Shown: positions 1 to 8,439 of the stretch, piece after piece
How the letters are laid out: the number at the start of each line of letters is the position of its first letter
How positions within the stretch are numbered: the stretch's first letter is position 1
NCBI RefSeq assembly: GCF_030296015.1
Contig: NZ_AP027368.1
Coordinates: forward strand, 620,001-684,000
Length of the DNA stretch: 64,000 nucleotides
From: Ferrimonas sp. YFM
GTDB lineage: Bacteria > Pseudomonadota > Gammaproteobacteria > Enterobacterales > Shewanellaceae
Reading direction: 5' to 3'
The notes under the pieces: model-generated
What the model was told of the DNA's origin: nothing
The model's database searches: none
The model's input: only the letters and a program-made list of their open reading frames with translations
Program-made: the position numbers and the translations under genes

Positions 1-178
1 GCAATGTCGTTGCGCCCTTCGGGGCCGGCCTGACGGCAGCCACTCTGCGTTGTTCGATTTTGACGTAGAACCACTATGCCTGCAATCGAACGCCTTGATT
101 GGCCACCGTCACTCTCGGCCAAGCCCTCGCACCAAAGATCATCAGACCCTAGGCCTAAAGCTCAGCAGGGTCAATGGC
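1..178. other. Left edge, no gene assigned
   Basis: This stretch lies between the window edge and the stop codon of the mutT-like gene. More than one frame is open across it on each strand, but I see no convincing start, ribosome site or family motif. It could be the end of a neighbouring gene cut by the window. Confidence 0.3.
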
Positions 179-583
179 TCAGGTCTTGGGGAGTGATCCC
201 TGTTCATGGATTAGCGCCTGCAGCAGCGGCAGGTCTGCCGGAGCCAGGGTGGTCAGGTCCACCTTATCAGGTTCAACCCACAGGTAGCGGTCGTGGCTGC
301 CGGTCAGTTGGATAGGCTGAGGGCGCCACTGACAATAGTAACCATGCAGTCTGACCCCCTTGCTGCCGTAATGGTGCTCCGAGGTGCCCAGGTGGTGGCC
401 AACCTGCTGCTCGATGCACAGCTCCTCTTTCAGCTCCCGTGCCAGGGCCTGCTCCAGGGACTCGCCGGGTTCGCACTTGCCACCGGGAAACTCCCACAGG
501 CCTCCCTGGCTGCCGTCGGGGTGGCGACGACATAACAACAGCTTGTCCTGATGGACGATCAGGGCACAGGCGACTTCCAGCAT
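179..583 (-). CDS. mutT: MutT-like Nudix hydrolase (8-oxo-dGTP diphosphatase family)
   Basis: Predicted 134-residue cytosolic Nudix hydrolase. Family members sanitise the nucleotide pool by hydrolysing 8-oxo-dGTP to the monophosphate. The Nudix box is clear: GGK, then E, then ARELKEEL, at about residues 37-59. The usual glycine near the end of the box (EExG) is a cysteine here. I chose the internal ATG at 583 because homology begins at MLEVACALIV and the longer upstream frame looks non-coding. In many relatives mutT follows secA; here the upstream neighbour is an unrelated plus-strand gene, so the context has been rearranged. Oxidised-nucleotide specificity is inferred from overall resemblance and is not proven by the motif alone. 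Confidence 0.82.
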   Translation of the reverse strand: MLEVACALIVHQDKLLLCRRHPDGSQGGLWEFPGGKCEPGESLEQALARELKEELCIEQQVGHHLGTSEHHYGSKGVRLHGYYCQWRPQPIQLTGSHDRYLWVEPDKVDLTTLAPADLPLLQALIHEQGSLPKT

Positions 584-736
584 GGGGACTCCTTCAGAAA
601 AACGAGGATTCAGTGTGCGGATTTCCGAGGCGAATGCAAGGGATTGCTCTCTTCTGAAAAAATGTGATCTGGGATACACTTTTTCCGTGGATTCAATAGT
701 CTTCCGTGGGGAGACCGAGTAAGGAGTGCTGGCACT

Positions 737-1087
737 ATGCCGAGAGAGGAGAAGGATCTGAGCCGTCCCTGGCTCAAAGGGTGGATCGCCCTTATCTATG
801 TTCCCCTGGGAATTCAGATGATGTTCTGGATGATGGCTCTGGGGCTGGTGGACTTCAGCCTGCCCGAGTCCGTCGGGGCAGTGCCCATTACCCTGGTGAA
901 CTACTATGTGTCGATAACCATACTGCTTTACCCGGCGTTCTTTCTCTACGGGTTGTTCTTCTCCCTGCATCAGAATCGCTGTGGCCTTGCCGCCCCCAAA
1001 GTCATGCTGGCCAGCCTCATCCCCTTCCTCAGTGCCGCGCCCTATCTGCTGGTGGGGGAGATAGGTGCCTATTTCGGTGGAAACTGA
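737..1087 (+). CDS. Small hypothetical membrane protein
   Basis: A 116-residue protein with no family I recognise. It has three to four hydrophobic segments, at about residues 14-36, 48-77 and 86-110. They are separated by short charged turns and the N-terminus is basic and charged. This predicts a small inner-membrane protein. A possible ribosome site, AAGGAG, lies about ten bases before the ATG, slightly far. It is divergent from the mutT-like gene and about 100 bp upstream of the flavin reductase-like gene, with no evident terminator between, so it may be co-transcribed with that gene. No function is proposed. Confidence 0.6.
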   Translation: MPREEKDLSRPWLKGWIALIYVPLGIQMMFWMMALGLVDFSLPESVGAVPITLVNYYVSITILLYPAFFLYGLFFSLHQNRCGLAAPKVMLASLIPFLSAAPYLLVGEIGAYFGGN

Positions 1088-1188
1088 CCATCAAGCGGGG
1101 AGTTTGATCACACTGTGGCCTGCATTGGCTGGGCCAACCTTTCTCCTGGGTTTAGACTGCGATTGCTTACCCTAGAAACGAGGTTTCC

Positions 1189-1935
1189 ATGAACGCTACC
1201 ATCGCCACTGTTGTCAGCGCCAAGCTGGTCAATCAGGATGTCTATCACGTACGCCTGCGTCCTCACAGCCCCATGGCTGCGCGAGCGGGTCAGTATGTGG
1301 AGGTTTGTCTGGATAACGGTTGGTGCGTTCCCTACTCCATGGCCAATGACCCTCAGCCAGGTGGCGAGCTGGAGATGTACATTCAGCACTTCCCCGAAGG
1401 CAAAGCCTGTGATCAGGTAATCAAAACCCTGACCAGCCGCACCGAGGTGCCCATTCTGGTGGATGGTGAGATTGTCTATGAGCAGGAGTGGGACAAGGAT
1501 CCTCTTATTGTGCTCAGTGCCGGCTGTGGCATCAGTCAGTCTCGCAGCGTGATTGAGCACCGTCTGGCCAGCAGCAGTGCTCAGCCCATCTATCTGTGCT
1601 GGGGAGGACGGGATGAAAGCGAACTGTTCGAGCTGCCGCAACTGCAGCAGTGGCTGAATGATCGCCGCTTTATGGCGGACCTGGCCCTGGAAAACCCTCC
1701 CGAAGGCTGGAGCAACAGTCAGGGCTATGTGGTTGACGTGGCGCTGCAACGCCTGACCTGGATGACCCCTCTTGAGCGGCAGCGTGCCCGGGTGGTGCTC
1801 ACCGGTTCGCCCACCATGGTGGATGCTTCTATGGCAAGGCTGGTTCAGGCGGGCTTCCGTCGTGAACGCTTGCTGGCGGATCAGGACTTTTATACTCCAA
1901 GAACCCTGGAGCCCCTGACCGCAGAGGTTGTTTAG
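1189..1935 (+). CDS. Fre/LuxG-like NAD(P)H-flavin reductase with altered motifs
   Basis: A 248-residue member of the ferredoxin-NADP reductase superfamily, colinear with E. coli Fre, which reduces free flavins with NAD(P)H. Shared signatures are RAGQYVEV (flavin domain), LCWGGRDESELFEL (nucleotide domain) and a matching C-terminal layout. Two active-site motifs differ. The Fre RPFS flavin motif reads VPYS at about residues 47-50, losing the arginine. The nicotinamide loop AGGTGFS reads SAGCGIS. It may be a Fre paralogue with different substrate preference, or the flavin-binding mode may differ. The usual ubiD neighbour is not adjacent. A strong terminator follows. The family call is firm; the activity is less certain. 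Confidence 0.72.
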   Translation: MNATIATVVSAKLVNQDVYHVRLRPHSPMAARAGQYVEVCLDNGWCVPYSMANDPQPGGELEMYIQHFPEGKACDQVIKTLTSRTEVPILVDGEIVYEQEWDKDPLIVLSAGCGISQSRSVIEHRLASSSAQPIYLCWGGRDESELFELPQLQQWLNDRRFMADLALENPPEGWSNSQGYVVDVALQRLTWMTPLERQRARVVLTGSPTMVDASMARLVQAGFRRERLLADQDFYTPRTLEPLTAEVV

Positions 1936-1962
1936 CCAGTTAGGGCCAGCTCATTGATTTTT

Positions 1963-1988
1963 AAGGGACGCATCAGCGTCCCTTTTTC
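1963..1988 (+). terminator. Rho-independent terminator after the Fre-like gene
   Basis: A stem AGGGACG / CGTCCCT with a six-base loop is followed by a T run. It sits about 28 bases after the stop codon. Confidence 0.85.
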
Positions 1989-2048
1989 GTTTTTCTGCTA
2001 AACCAGCAAAGCCGTGCCACACTTTACCTCTCGGGCTGAGGTAAACAG

Positions 2049-3587
2049 ATGACTCTGAAAAGGCTGGCGTTACTGCTGTCCATGGTGCTGATACTGGTGT
2101 TGGTGGCGAGTTACTGGCTGATTCGTATGCTGGTGATCATTCCCATGCTTGAACGGGAGGTGGCTACCCTTCAGTGGCATGAAACCCTGACGGTTCGCCA
2201 GTACTTTTCTCAGCAGCAGATGTTGCTGACTGAGCTGGCGGCCTCGCCGGGCTACGACAGGTGGGCCAAGGTGGTGCTCACCGGTGGAGAGACCACGCCC
2301 AGGCTGACCAAGGGGGCGGAGATCGCCATGGTGTACGGCCCCGACCTTTCTCTGAAGAGCTTTGTTGCCCACTCGACCCAGGAACCCCAACACTTCCCGA
2401 TGCTGGTGGAGGACGTTGCCTACGAGCGCGCCAGGCTGATGCCGGCGATGCTGCCCGAGAGCGAGATGTCCACCACAGGCCTGCTTTGGGCAGACGAAGG
2501 GTTGTACAGCTACAGCGCTTCCACCGTCTGCAGCATGGAAAAACTGGGTTGCAGCCTGGGTTATCTGTTGCTGCTCAAGCCCTTAAAAGTGTCCGAGATG
2601 GAGGCCAGCTTTGCCAAGCTGGGCATTCGGGTCTCCGCCCGCTCAGCCGCGTCGGAAGATCTCTCCCTGCCCGCACTGATGACCCTGACGGAGTTTGAAA
2701 AGCCAGTCCAGCAGCGTGAGTTGCTGGTCAGGGACAGTCTGGCCAAGGGGGCCTGGGTACTCACCCTGACCTACTCGGCCAAGGTGAAGCACGGTGTGGA
2801 GCAGCGGGAGTGGATCGCCTTCGTCCTGTTGGTGCTGATGCTGCCCGCCACCAACTTCCTGTTGTGGCGCATCTTCGTGACCCCCATAGAGTTTGGCAGT
2901 GCCCAGTTGCGGCAGATGGAGCGTGATCGTCACTACCGAAAACTCACCGTCAACATGTACGTGCGGGAGTTCCAGCATCTGGTCAATGCCTTCAACGGCC
3001 TGATCGGCAGGGTGGAGAAGCAGCGCAAACAGTTGCAGGATCTCAGTCAGACCGATTCTCTGACCGGCCTGGCCAATCGGCGCGGCATGGACCACTTTGC
3101 GGTTCGAGAGTGGCGCCGGCTGTGCCGGGCCAAATATGGCGGGGCCGTGATGATGCTGGATATTGACGACTTCAAAGCCTACAACGATGAGTTTGGTCAT
3201 CAGGCCGGGGATGACTGCCTGGTGTGCGTGGCCAGGGAGATAAAGCGGGTGGCCAGGCGTGGTGAGGATATTGGCTGCCGTTATGGCGGTGAGGAGTTCT
3301 GCGTCATCTATGTGGAGGTGCAGCCTGACACCGTGGAAAAGCTGGCGGAAACCCTGAGAGAGCAGATTGAGCGGTTGCATAAGTCGACCGCCCTGCTCAA
3401 ACGCCCTATCAGCGCCAGCATAGGTGTGGCGTTGATTGAACCCGGAGTGGATCTGGCCAAGCAGTTTCAGGACTTCGATCAGCTGGTTCGTATTGCCGAT
3501 CAGCAGCTTTACCTGGCCAAACAGCATGGAAAAAATCAGGTGAAGATGTGGCGGCTGTCACCAGCCGCCACCGAAAAGCCCGGTTAG
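2049..3587 (+). CDS. Membrane diguanylate cyclase with periplasmic sensor domain
   Basis: A 512-residue protein predicted to make cyclic di-GMP from two GTP. An N-terminal membrane helix (about 5-28) is followed by an extracytoplasmic region of about 220 residues, which resembles CHASE4-type sensors by layout. A second helix (about 255-277), a HAMP-like linker and a short coiled coil lead to a C-terminal GGDEF domain. The active-site motif is intact as GGEEF (413-417). A canonical inhibitory I-site RGED lies exactly five residues before it (404-407), so product feedback is expected. The signal sensed is unknown. Its 3' end overlaps the convergent speD stop by four bases. Confidence 0.88.
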   Translation: MTLKRLALLLSMVLILVLVASYWLIRMLVIIPMLEREVATLQWHETLTVRQYFSQQQMLLTELAASPGYDRWAKVVLTGGETTPRLTKGAEIAMVYGPDLSLKSFVAHSTQEPQHFPMLVEDVAYERARLMPAMLPESEMSTTGLLWADEGLYSYSASTVCSMEKLGCSLGYLLLLKPLKVSEMEASFAKLGIRVSARSAASEDLSLPALMTLTEFEKPVQQRELLVRDSLAKGAWVLTLTYSAKVKHGVEQREWIAFVLLVLMLPATNFLLWRIFVTPIEFGSAQLRQMERDRHYRKLTVNMYVREFQHLVNAFNGLIGRVEKQRKQLQDLSQTDSLTGLANRRGMDHFAVREWRRLCRAKYGGAVMMLDIDDFKAYNDEFGHQAGDDCLVCVAREIKRVARRGEDIGCRYGGEEFCVIYVEVQPDTVEKLAETLREQIERLHKSTALLKRPISASIGVALIEPGVDLAKQFQDFDQLVRIADQQLYLAKQHGKNQVKMWRLSPAATEKPG

Positions 3588-4519
3588 ATGGTCAACAGGT
3601 CGGCACTGCGCTCGGCACAGGTGGGCCTGAGGAAGTGGGCGAAGCGCAGGGTGTAGCCGCAGCTCAGCGGCTGGATAGCCTGATCTACGCAGATAACCCC
3701 AGGCTGATGATTCAGATGCAACTGCTGACTGAAGCTGATCAGGTCATAGCTGTCCGGCTGCAGAATCTTGAGCAGGGCATCCAGTACCTGGGTGGCTTCC
3801 TCGCCTTTGAGATTGGTTTCGAAACTGACGTAGGAGCTGTTCTCCTGCGGGGTGATGTGCATGGTGGCGTAGCGATCACCACGGATGGCATTCATGGAGT
3901 AGCCAAAGGGCTCGAACAGGAAGTCATCCAGCTGGAAGCCGGGCAGCAGAGCCTCCCAGTTCAGCCGCTGACGAATCCCCTCCAGGGTTTGCTCTTCACT
4001 GCGCAGGTACTGGGCATTGGCACCGTTGATGTGGTACATCAGCAGCTCTACCGTGGCATCGTCCTCTTTCGGCTGATAGGGACGGTCCAGGTGGTAGATG
4101 TAGTTGTGATGCCCATCCAGGTAGCCCAGCTGGTAGCCCACCCCTTCGACCTGCTGCTGCAGCGCCTTCACATCCTCTTCGAAGGAGCTCTTTTGCAGGT
4201 GGGACTGGTACTCATTTTTGCGCTGATAGCTGAGCATGGCCAGATTGTCGGCACAGAAGCGCTCCAGGAAGCTGACTACGGCGTCCACCAAAGTGGTGGT
4301 GCCGCAGGTGAGCATCAGGAAGCGATCTTCCCAGACAAACAGGCTGGATTCGCTCAGCAGATAGGCGTCACACTCCTCATTGTGCACAGAGGAGAGGATG
4401 GTGGCATTGGCCTTGGCAACGATCTGCTGCCAGAATTCGCGTTCCAATTGTCTGAGTGAAGGCTGACCCGGCTGGAGAACCACCTCGATCTTCTTCTCAG
4501 ACCCTTCGAAAAAAAGCAT
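3584..4519 (-). CDS. speD: S-adenosylmethionine decarboxylase, eukaryotic-type (class 2) proenzyme
   Basis: A 311-residue pyruvoyl enzyme that decarboxylates S-adenosylmethionine to provide the aminopropyl donor for spermidine synthesis. It matches the long eukaryotic family (human AMD1), not the short E. coli or Bacillus SpeD. The N-terminus carries FFEGSEK, giving glutamates E5 and E8 equivalent to human E8 and E11. The self-cleavage site is LSESSLFV with pyruvoyl serine S58, followed by TCGTT with C72. GYSMN (S208) and HITP (H221) supply the processing residues. The segment SYVSFETNL is also conserved. No spermidine synthase gene is adjacent. The start follows a reasonable leader and homology begins at residue 3. 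Confidence 0.93.
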   Translation of the reverse strand: MLFFEGSEKKIEVVLQPGQPSLRQLEREFWQQIVAKANATILSSVHNEECDAYLLSESSLFVWEDRFLMLTCGTTTLVDAVVSFLERFCADNLAMLSYQRKNEYQSHLQKSSFEEDVKALQQQVEGVGYQLGYLDGHHNYIYHLDRPYQPKEDDATVELLMYHINGANAQYLRSEEQTLEGIRQRLNWEALLPGFQLDDFLFEPFGYSMNAIRGDRYATMHITPQENSSYVSFETNLKGEEATQVLDALLKILQPDSYDLISFSQQLHLNHQPGVICVDQAIQPLSCGYTLRFAHFLRPTCAERSADLLTI

Positions 4520-4868
4520 GATTGCTCTAACTCCTGTTGAAGGTCGGGCGGGTTACCTGAGTGTACGCCGCCCTGATTATCGGTTTAGCAGACGATGTTC
4601 TGCTTCCCCCCAACAAGTTTGGTGACTGTCCGGATTGGCCGGAGTCACCTCCCCATATTCGACTCGCATTGGCTGGACCCTAGGGTTGCCCATTTTTTAC
4701 GCCGTTTTACAAGCCGGAGCTGGATTATACACAAATTCTCAACCAGGCCCAGAACCCTGTCCTAGACTTACAGCATAGAGGAGAAAAACGGCGGCCTAAT
4801 GCCCTTGGCATATGCCGCCGCAGTTGTCTCTGAGGGATGCGTGCGTGGGATTTTTAGGGGAGGTTCCA
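4520..4868. other. Intergenic region between speD and the small secreted protein gene
   Basis: About 350 bases hold the divergent leaders of speD and of the gene at 4869. A strong hairpin near 4789-4820 is listed separately. I see no gene here. Confidence 0.5.
4789..4820 (+). other. Strong leader hairpin upstream of the gene at 4869
   Basis: Outer stem CGGCGGC / GCCGCCG encloses an inner stem ATGCC / GGCAT with a tiny loop. No T run follows, so it is not a typical terminator. It could be an mRNA leader structure. It is seen directly in the sequence and its function is unknown. Confidence 0.5.
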
Positions 4869-5192
4869 ATGACGAAATGGATCGCCTGGCTGGGGGCCGC
4901 AATGCTGGCTCCGGTCTCTGCTCAGGAGCCGCAGCACTCTTTTGAACTGGTCAGTAACTACTGCCAGGAGCAGGAGTGCCAGCTGCTGTGGAGCTATCAG
5001 GGCAGCTATGCGCCCACAGGCCAGCAGTTGCTGGACCTCTATCGACAGGGAGAGCGTTATGGCCGTGGCGCCATCACCCTGGAGGAGGACATTGTCAGCC
5101 GCACCCTGCTGATGAGAGTGGAGCGCGACCTGGCCCCTCAGCCTGTTGGGGAGGCCGGTGACCCCTGTGATCAGGGGCAGTGCGCGCCCTGA
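4869..5192 (+). CDS. Small secreted hypothetical protein, four cysteines
   Basis: A 107-residue predicted periplasmic protein. I chose the ATG at 4869 because AGGGGAGG lies just upstream and the protein then opens with a signal peptide (MTKWIAWLGAAMLAPVSAQ, cleavage near residue 18). An upstream in-frame ATG at 4812 would bury this signal. The mature part has a CQEQEC pair and a C-terminal pair (PCDQGQC), suggesting two disulfides or a metal site. I recognise no family. Its 3' end overlaps that of the convergent LysR gene by 22 bases. Confidence 0.6.
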   Translation: MTKWIAWLGAAMLAPVSAQEPQHSFELVSNYCQEQECQLLWSYQGSYAPTGQQLLDLYRQGERYGRGAITLEEDIVSRTLLMRVERDLAPQPVGEAGDPCDQGQCAP

Positions 5193-6121
5193 CCTGGCTG
5201 GCACTGGGCGATAATGAACTCCCGCAACCAGCGGTGTGCCGGGTCCGCCGACAGGTGGGCCGGCCAGCCGAGCAGGTTGCTCAAAGGCTCCATCTTCAGC
5301 GGCAGTGGCAATTTCACCAGGTTATGGCTTTCGGACACCCGGTTGGCAAAGCTGCGGGTGCAGGTGAAGGCCAGGTCGCTGTGTTGACACAGCAGGGCGG
5401 CGGAGTAGAAGTCTGAGGTGCGCATCGAGGCGGTGATCTGATGGCCGGTTTCCGCCAGTACCTGGTCCAGCAGCCAGGCATCGGAGCCCTCACACTCAAT
5501 CTTCAGGTGGGACAAGCCCACATACTGTTCCAGACTCCATTCCCTTTCCAGAACCGGGTGCTTGTCGTGCACCAGGCAGACATGGTCATCTCTGCTCAGT
5601 TCCACGTATTCCAGATTCTTGGGCAAACTGCTGATGTGAAAGGGGTGGGGGGCCCGGGTGTCGTTGTCCCTGGGGAAGATCGCCAGATCCACCTCGCCCT
5701 TATTCAGCAGCGGTAAGCCCACCGCTTCCCAGCTCTTGGTTTCCAGCATGATGCCGGGGGCGGCACTCATCATCGGCCCCAGGAAGCGGGTGAGCAGGGT
5801 GGCGAAACAGGTCTCGGTCAGGGCCAGGCGAAAACGCCTCTGGCTGCTGGCGGGATCAAACCCCTGGGGCTCGAGAATCTCATCGGCCATGGCCAGCCAG
5901 GCGCGGACCTGGGGCTCCAGGGAGCGGGCCCTTGGGGTGGGGGTGAGCCCTTTGGGGTGACGGATAAACAGCGGATCCCCCAACTGCTGCCGTAGTCTGG
6001 CCAGCTGCTTGCTGACCGCCGACTGAGTCAGACACAGCTTCTCAGCAGTGCGGGAGACACTGAGCTCCTCCAGCAGGGTCAACAGGATTCTGAGCAGATT
6101 CAGGTCGGTATGGCGGATCAT
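5171..6121 (-). CDS. LysR-family transcriptional regulator
   Basis: A 316-residue regulator. The N-terminal winged helix (about 5-64) has the classic SVSRTAEKLCLTQSAVSKQLARLR helix-turn-helix, described here only by its core AEKL...TQSAVSKQ. The remainder is a LysR substrate-binding domain. The opening DLNLLRILLTLLEE resembles the NodD/LeuO/SyrM subgroup. It is divergent from the Bcr/CflA efflux gene with 97 bases between start codons, a usual arrangement for a LysR protein controlling its neighbour. The inducer is unknown. Confidence 0.88.
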   Translation of the reverse strand: MIRHTDLNLLRILLTLLEELSVSRTAEKLCLTQSAVSKQLARLRQQLGDPLFIRHPKGLTPTPRARSLEPQVRAWLAMADEILEPQGFDPASSQRRFRLALTETCFATLLTRFLGPMMSAAPGIMLETKSWEAVGLPLLNKGEVDLAIFPRDNDTRAPHPFHISSLPKNLEYVELSRDDHVCLVHDKHPVLEREWSLEQYVGLSHLKIECEGSDAWLLDQVLAETGHQITASMRTSDFYSAALLCQHSDLAFTCTRSFANRVSESHNLVKLPLPLKMEPLSNLLGWPAHLSADPAHRWLREFIIAQCQPGQGAHCP

Positions 6122-6218
6122 GATATTCCTTCTTGGACTATCAGCTTAGGATTATAAGTCATTTTATTTCATATCTGGCGATCCCTACAATAGACGCATC
6201 GACGTTTAAGGAGTAGTC
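6122..6218. promoter_or_regulatory. Divergent promoter region, LysR gene and efflux gene
   Basis: This short A+T-rich region separates the start codons of the LysR regulator and the MFS transporter. Both promoters and the operator for the regulator are expected here; I did not resolve individual boxes. A ribosome site AAGGAG precedes the MFS start. Confidence 0.5.
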
Positions 6219-7397
6219 ATGCGTTTAACCAACCCTCTGCCGCTGTTCATGATGATGGTGCTGTTTTCACCCCTGGCCATCGACATCTTCCTCCCCGCCA
6301 TTCCCCAGATGGCCGAGGCGTTGTCGGTGCCTGTGTCCTGGGTGCAACAGAGCCTGCCCATGTTCATGCTCTCCTTCGGCATAGGGCAACTGCTGGCCGG
6401 TCCCCTGGCGGACCGTTACGGCCGCAGACCGGTGGCGCTGACCGGAACCCTGCTCTACATTCTGACCTCCTCCATGGCGGCTCTGGCCTCTGACTACGCC
6501 CTGCTGATGGCCGCCCGCCTGGGGCAGGGCTTCTCGGCCTGTGCCCTGTCTGTGGCGGCCTTCGCCGGAGTGCGCGACTTCTTCGGTGCCGAGCGCTCCA
6601 AGCCGATGTTCAGCTATCTGAACGGCGTCATCTGTATCGTCCCGGCGGCAGCCCCCCTGTTGGGTGGCCTCTTGACCCACTGGTGGGGCTGGACCGCCAA
6701 CTTCTGGTTTATGGCTGGCTATGGTGTGCTGGTCAGTGCCGTACTCTGGCTGATGCTGCCTGAGACCCGCCCCGCGAACACCAGCAGCGAAGGTCGTCTG
6801 CTGTCCTGGAGTCGCTACGCCAGTGTGTTGCAAGTGGAGGCGTTTCGCTTCTACGCGGTGCTGGCGCTGCTGGGGATGGCGATGATCATCGGCTATGTGG
6901 CTCAGTCCCCCACCAGGCTGATGGTGGAGCTGGGGCTGGATGCCCGCAGTTACGCCATCTGGTTCGGCGTCAACGCGACCATTAACATCGTGGCGGCCTT
7001 TGCGGCGCCCAAGGCGGTGGCCTGGATGGGGCAGAAACGCGCCCTGTGGTTCGGCGTGGTGCTGATGGCCCTGGCGGGCATGGCCGAGTTTGCCTTGCGC
7101 GGTCTGATGACTCCCATCGCCTTTATGGGGCCGGTGTTCGTCGCTTCCGTGGCTTTCTCCTTCCTGATCGCCATCTGCGCCGGCAGTGCCCTGGCCCCCT
7201 TCGGTGACCGTGCCGGAACCGCCTCTGCTCTGCTGGGGCTGTTCCAAATGACCGGAGCGGCCATAGTGGTGGGCCTGTTTGGTGTCAGCGGCCTTGGCGC
7301 CGTGGAGCAGCTCTCCATGATGATGGCCCTGCCTCTGATCTGGGTGCTGCTGCGCGGTCGTCGCCAACAGCTGGAGCCTCAGGCGGAAGCGGCCTGA
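6219..7397 (+). CDS. MFS transporter, Bcr/CflA drug-efflux family
   Basis: A 392-residue inner-membrane transporter with about twelve hydrophobic segments, of the drug:proton antiporter type. Family signatures include SPLAIDIFLPAIPQM in the first helix region and the MFS loop motif GPLADRYGRRPV after helix 2 (about residues 62-73). Length is normal for Bcr/CflA proteins. It is divergently transcribed from a LysR regulator that probably controls it. A strong terminator follows about 30 bases after the stop. The substrate cannot be read from the sequence; the family exports bicyclomycin, chloramphenicol, sulfonamides or metabolites. Confidence 0.9.
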   Translation: MRLTNPLPLFMMMVLFSPLAIDIFLPAIPQMAEALSVPVSWVQQSLPMFMLSFGIGQLLAGPLADRYGRRPVALTGTLLYILTSSMAALASDYALLMAARLGQGFSACALSVAAFAGVRDFFGAERSKPMFSYLNGVICIVPAAAPLLGGLLTHWWGWTANFWFMAGYGVLVSAVLWLMLPETRPANTSSEGRLLSWSRYASVLQVEAFRFYAVLALLGMAMIIGYVAQSPTRLMVELGLDARSYAIWFGVNATINIVAAFAAPKAVAWMGQKRALWFGVVLMALAGMAEFALRGLMTPIAFMGPVFVASVAFSFLIAICAGSALAPFGDRAGTASALLGLFQMTGAAIVVGLFGVSGLGAVEQLSMMMALPLIWVLLRGRRQQLEPQAEAA

Positions 7398-7423
7398 TGA
7401 GTTTGCAGGTCTGAGAGAGACCA

Positions 7424-7458
7424 TAAAAAAACGGCGCCCCAGGGCGCCGTTTTCTTTT
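7424..7458. terminator. Bidirectional terminator between MFS and ABC operon
   Basis: A very GC-rich stem ACGGCGCC / GGCGCCGT is flanked by an A run on the left and a T run on the right. It can end transcription of the convergent MFS gene and of the nucleoside ABC operon. Confidence 0.88.
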
Positions 7459-7470
7459 TCTGTTCAGTCC

Positions 7471-8436
7471 TTAGCGGGACTTCACATAGGGCACACCCAC
7501 AGACTTAGGTGCCACGGAGCGGCCGATGAAGCCCGCCAGCAGCAGTACAGTCAGGATGTAGGGCAGTACCTCGATGGCCTGAACCGGTACCTCGCCAACA
7601 CCAGGCAGGGAAACACCCTGCAGGCGGATGGCTACGGCGTCCAGGAAGCCGAACAGCAGACAGCCCAGCATTACGGTCAGAGGGCGCCACTTACCGAAGA
7701 TCAGTGCCGCCAGGGCGATAAAGCCCTTACCCGCGCTCATGTTGGGTACGAAGCCGGCGTTCTGGCCGGTGGACAGGTAAGCACCGGCGATACCACAGAG
7801 GATGCCGGCGATGATCAGGGCACGGTAGCGCAGCCAGGCCACGGAGATACCGGCGGTGTCCACCGCGTGGGGGTTTTCACCCACGGCGCGCAGGCGCAGG
7901 CCGAAGCGGGTGCGGTACAGAATCCACCAGCACACAGGCACCAGGGCGAAGGCGCCATACACCAGCAGGTTGTGTCCGGACAGCAGGGTCGAGTAGAGCC
8001 CGCCAATCAGGGGAACGTCTGCCAGGGCGTCCGCGAAGGGGAAGGTGATGGGGTTGAACCGCTGTTCATCGGTCAGGGTCGGAGTCTGGCCACCCAGGCC
8101 GAACCAGTAGCGGCCCAGGGTGATGGTCAGGCCCGCGGCCAGGATGTTGATGGCCACACCGGACACCACCTGGTCACCATTGTGGGTCACAGAGGCGAAG
8201 GCGTGGATCAGCGCCATGCAGATGCCCACCAGGATGGCGGCCAGCAGGCCCAGCCAGACGCTGCCGGTGGCCGTGGCGGTCGCTGCGGCGGCGAAGGCCG
8301 CGGACAGCATCTTACCCTCCAGGGCGATGTTCACCACGCCGGAGCGTTCGGAGAACATACCGGCCATGGCGGCCAGCAGCAGAGGGGTGGACACCCGCAG
8401 GGTGGCGTCGAGGATCAGGATAATATTCTCGTACAT
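7471..8436 (-). CDS. Nucleoside-type ABC transporter permease (second subunit)
   Basis: A 321-residue integral membrane permease of the BPD_transp_2 family (YufQ/NupC-like in Bacillus), about eight to ten helices. Recognisable parts are LLLAAMAGMFSERSGVVNIALEGKM at the start, here summarised as the SERSGVVNI motif near residue 30, and GFIALAALIFGKWRP in the second half. With the paired permease, ATPase and BMP lipoprotein-type binding protein it would import purine or related nucleosides. It is the last gene of a four-gene operon, three bases after the previous permease, and is followed by a terminator. Confidence 0.88.
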   Translation of the reverse strand: MYENIILILDATLRVSTPLLLAAMAGMFSERSGVVNIALEGKMLSAAFAAAATATATGSVWLGLLAAILVGICMALIHAFASVTHNGDQVVSGVAINILAAGLTITLGRYWFGLGGQTPTLTDEQRFNPITFPFADALADVPLIGGLYSTLLSGHNLLVYGAFALVPVCWWILYRTRFGLRLRAVGENPHAVDTAGISVAWLRYRALIIAGILCGIAGAYLSTGQNAGFVPNMSAGKGFIALAALIFGKWRPLTVMLGCLLFGFLDAVAIRLQGVSLPGVGEVPVQAIEVLPYILTVLLLAGFIGRSVAPKSVGVPYVKSR

Positions 8437-8439
8437 AGC

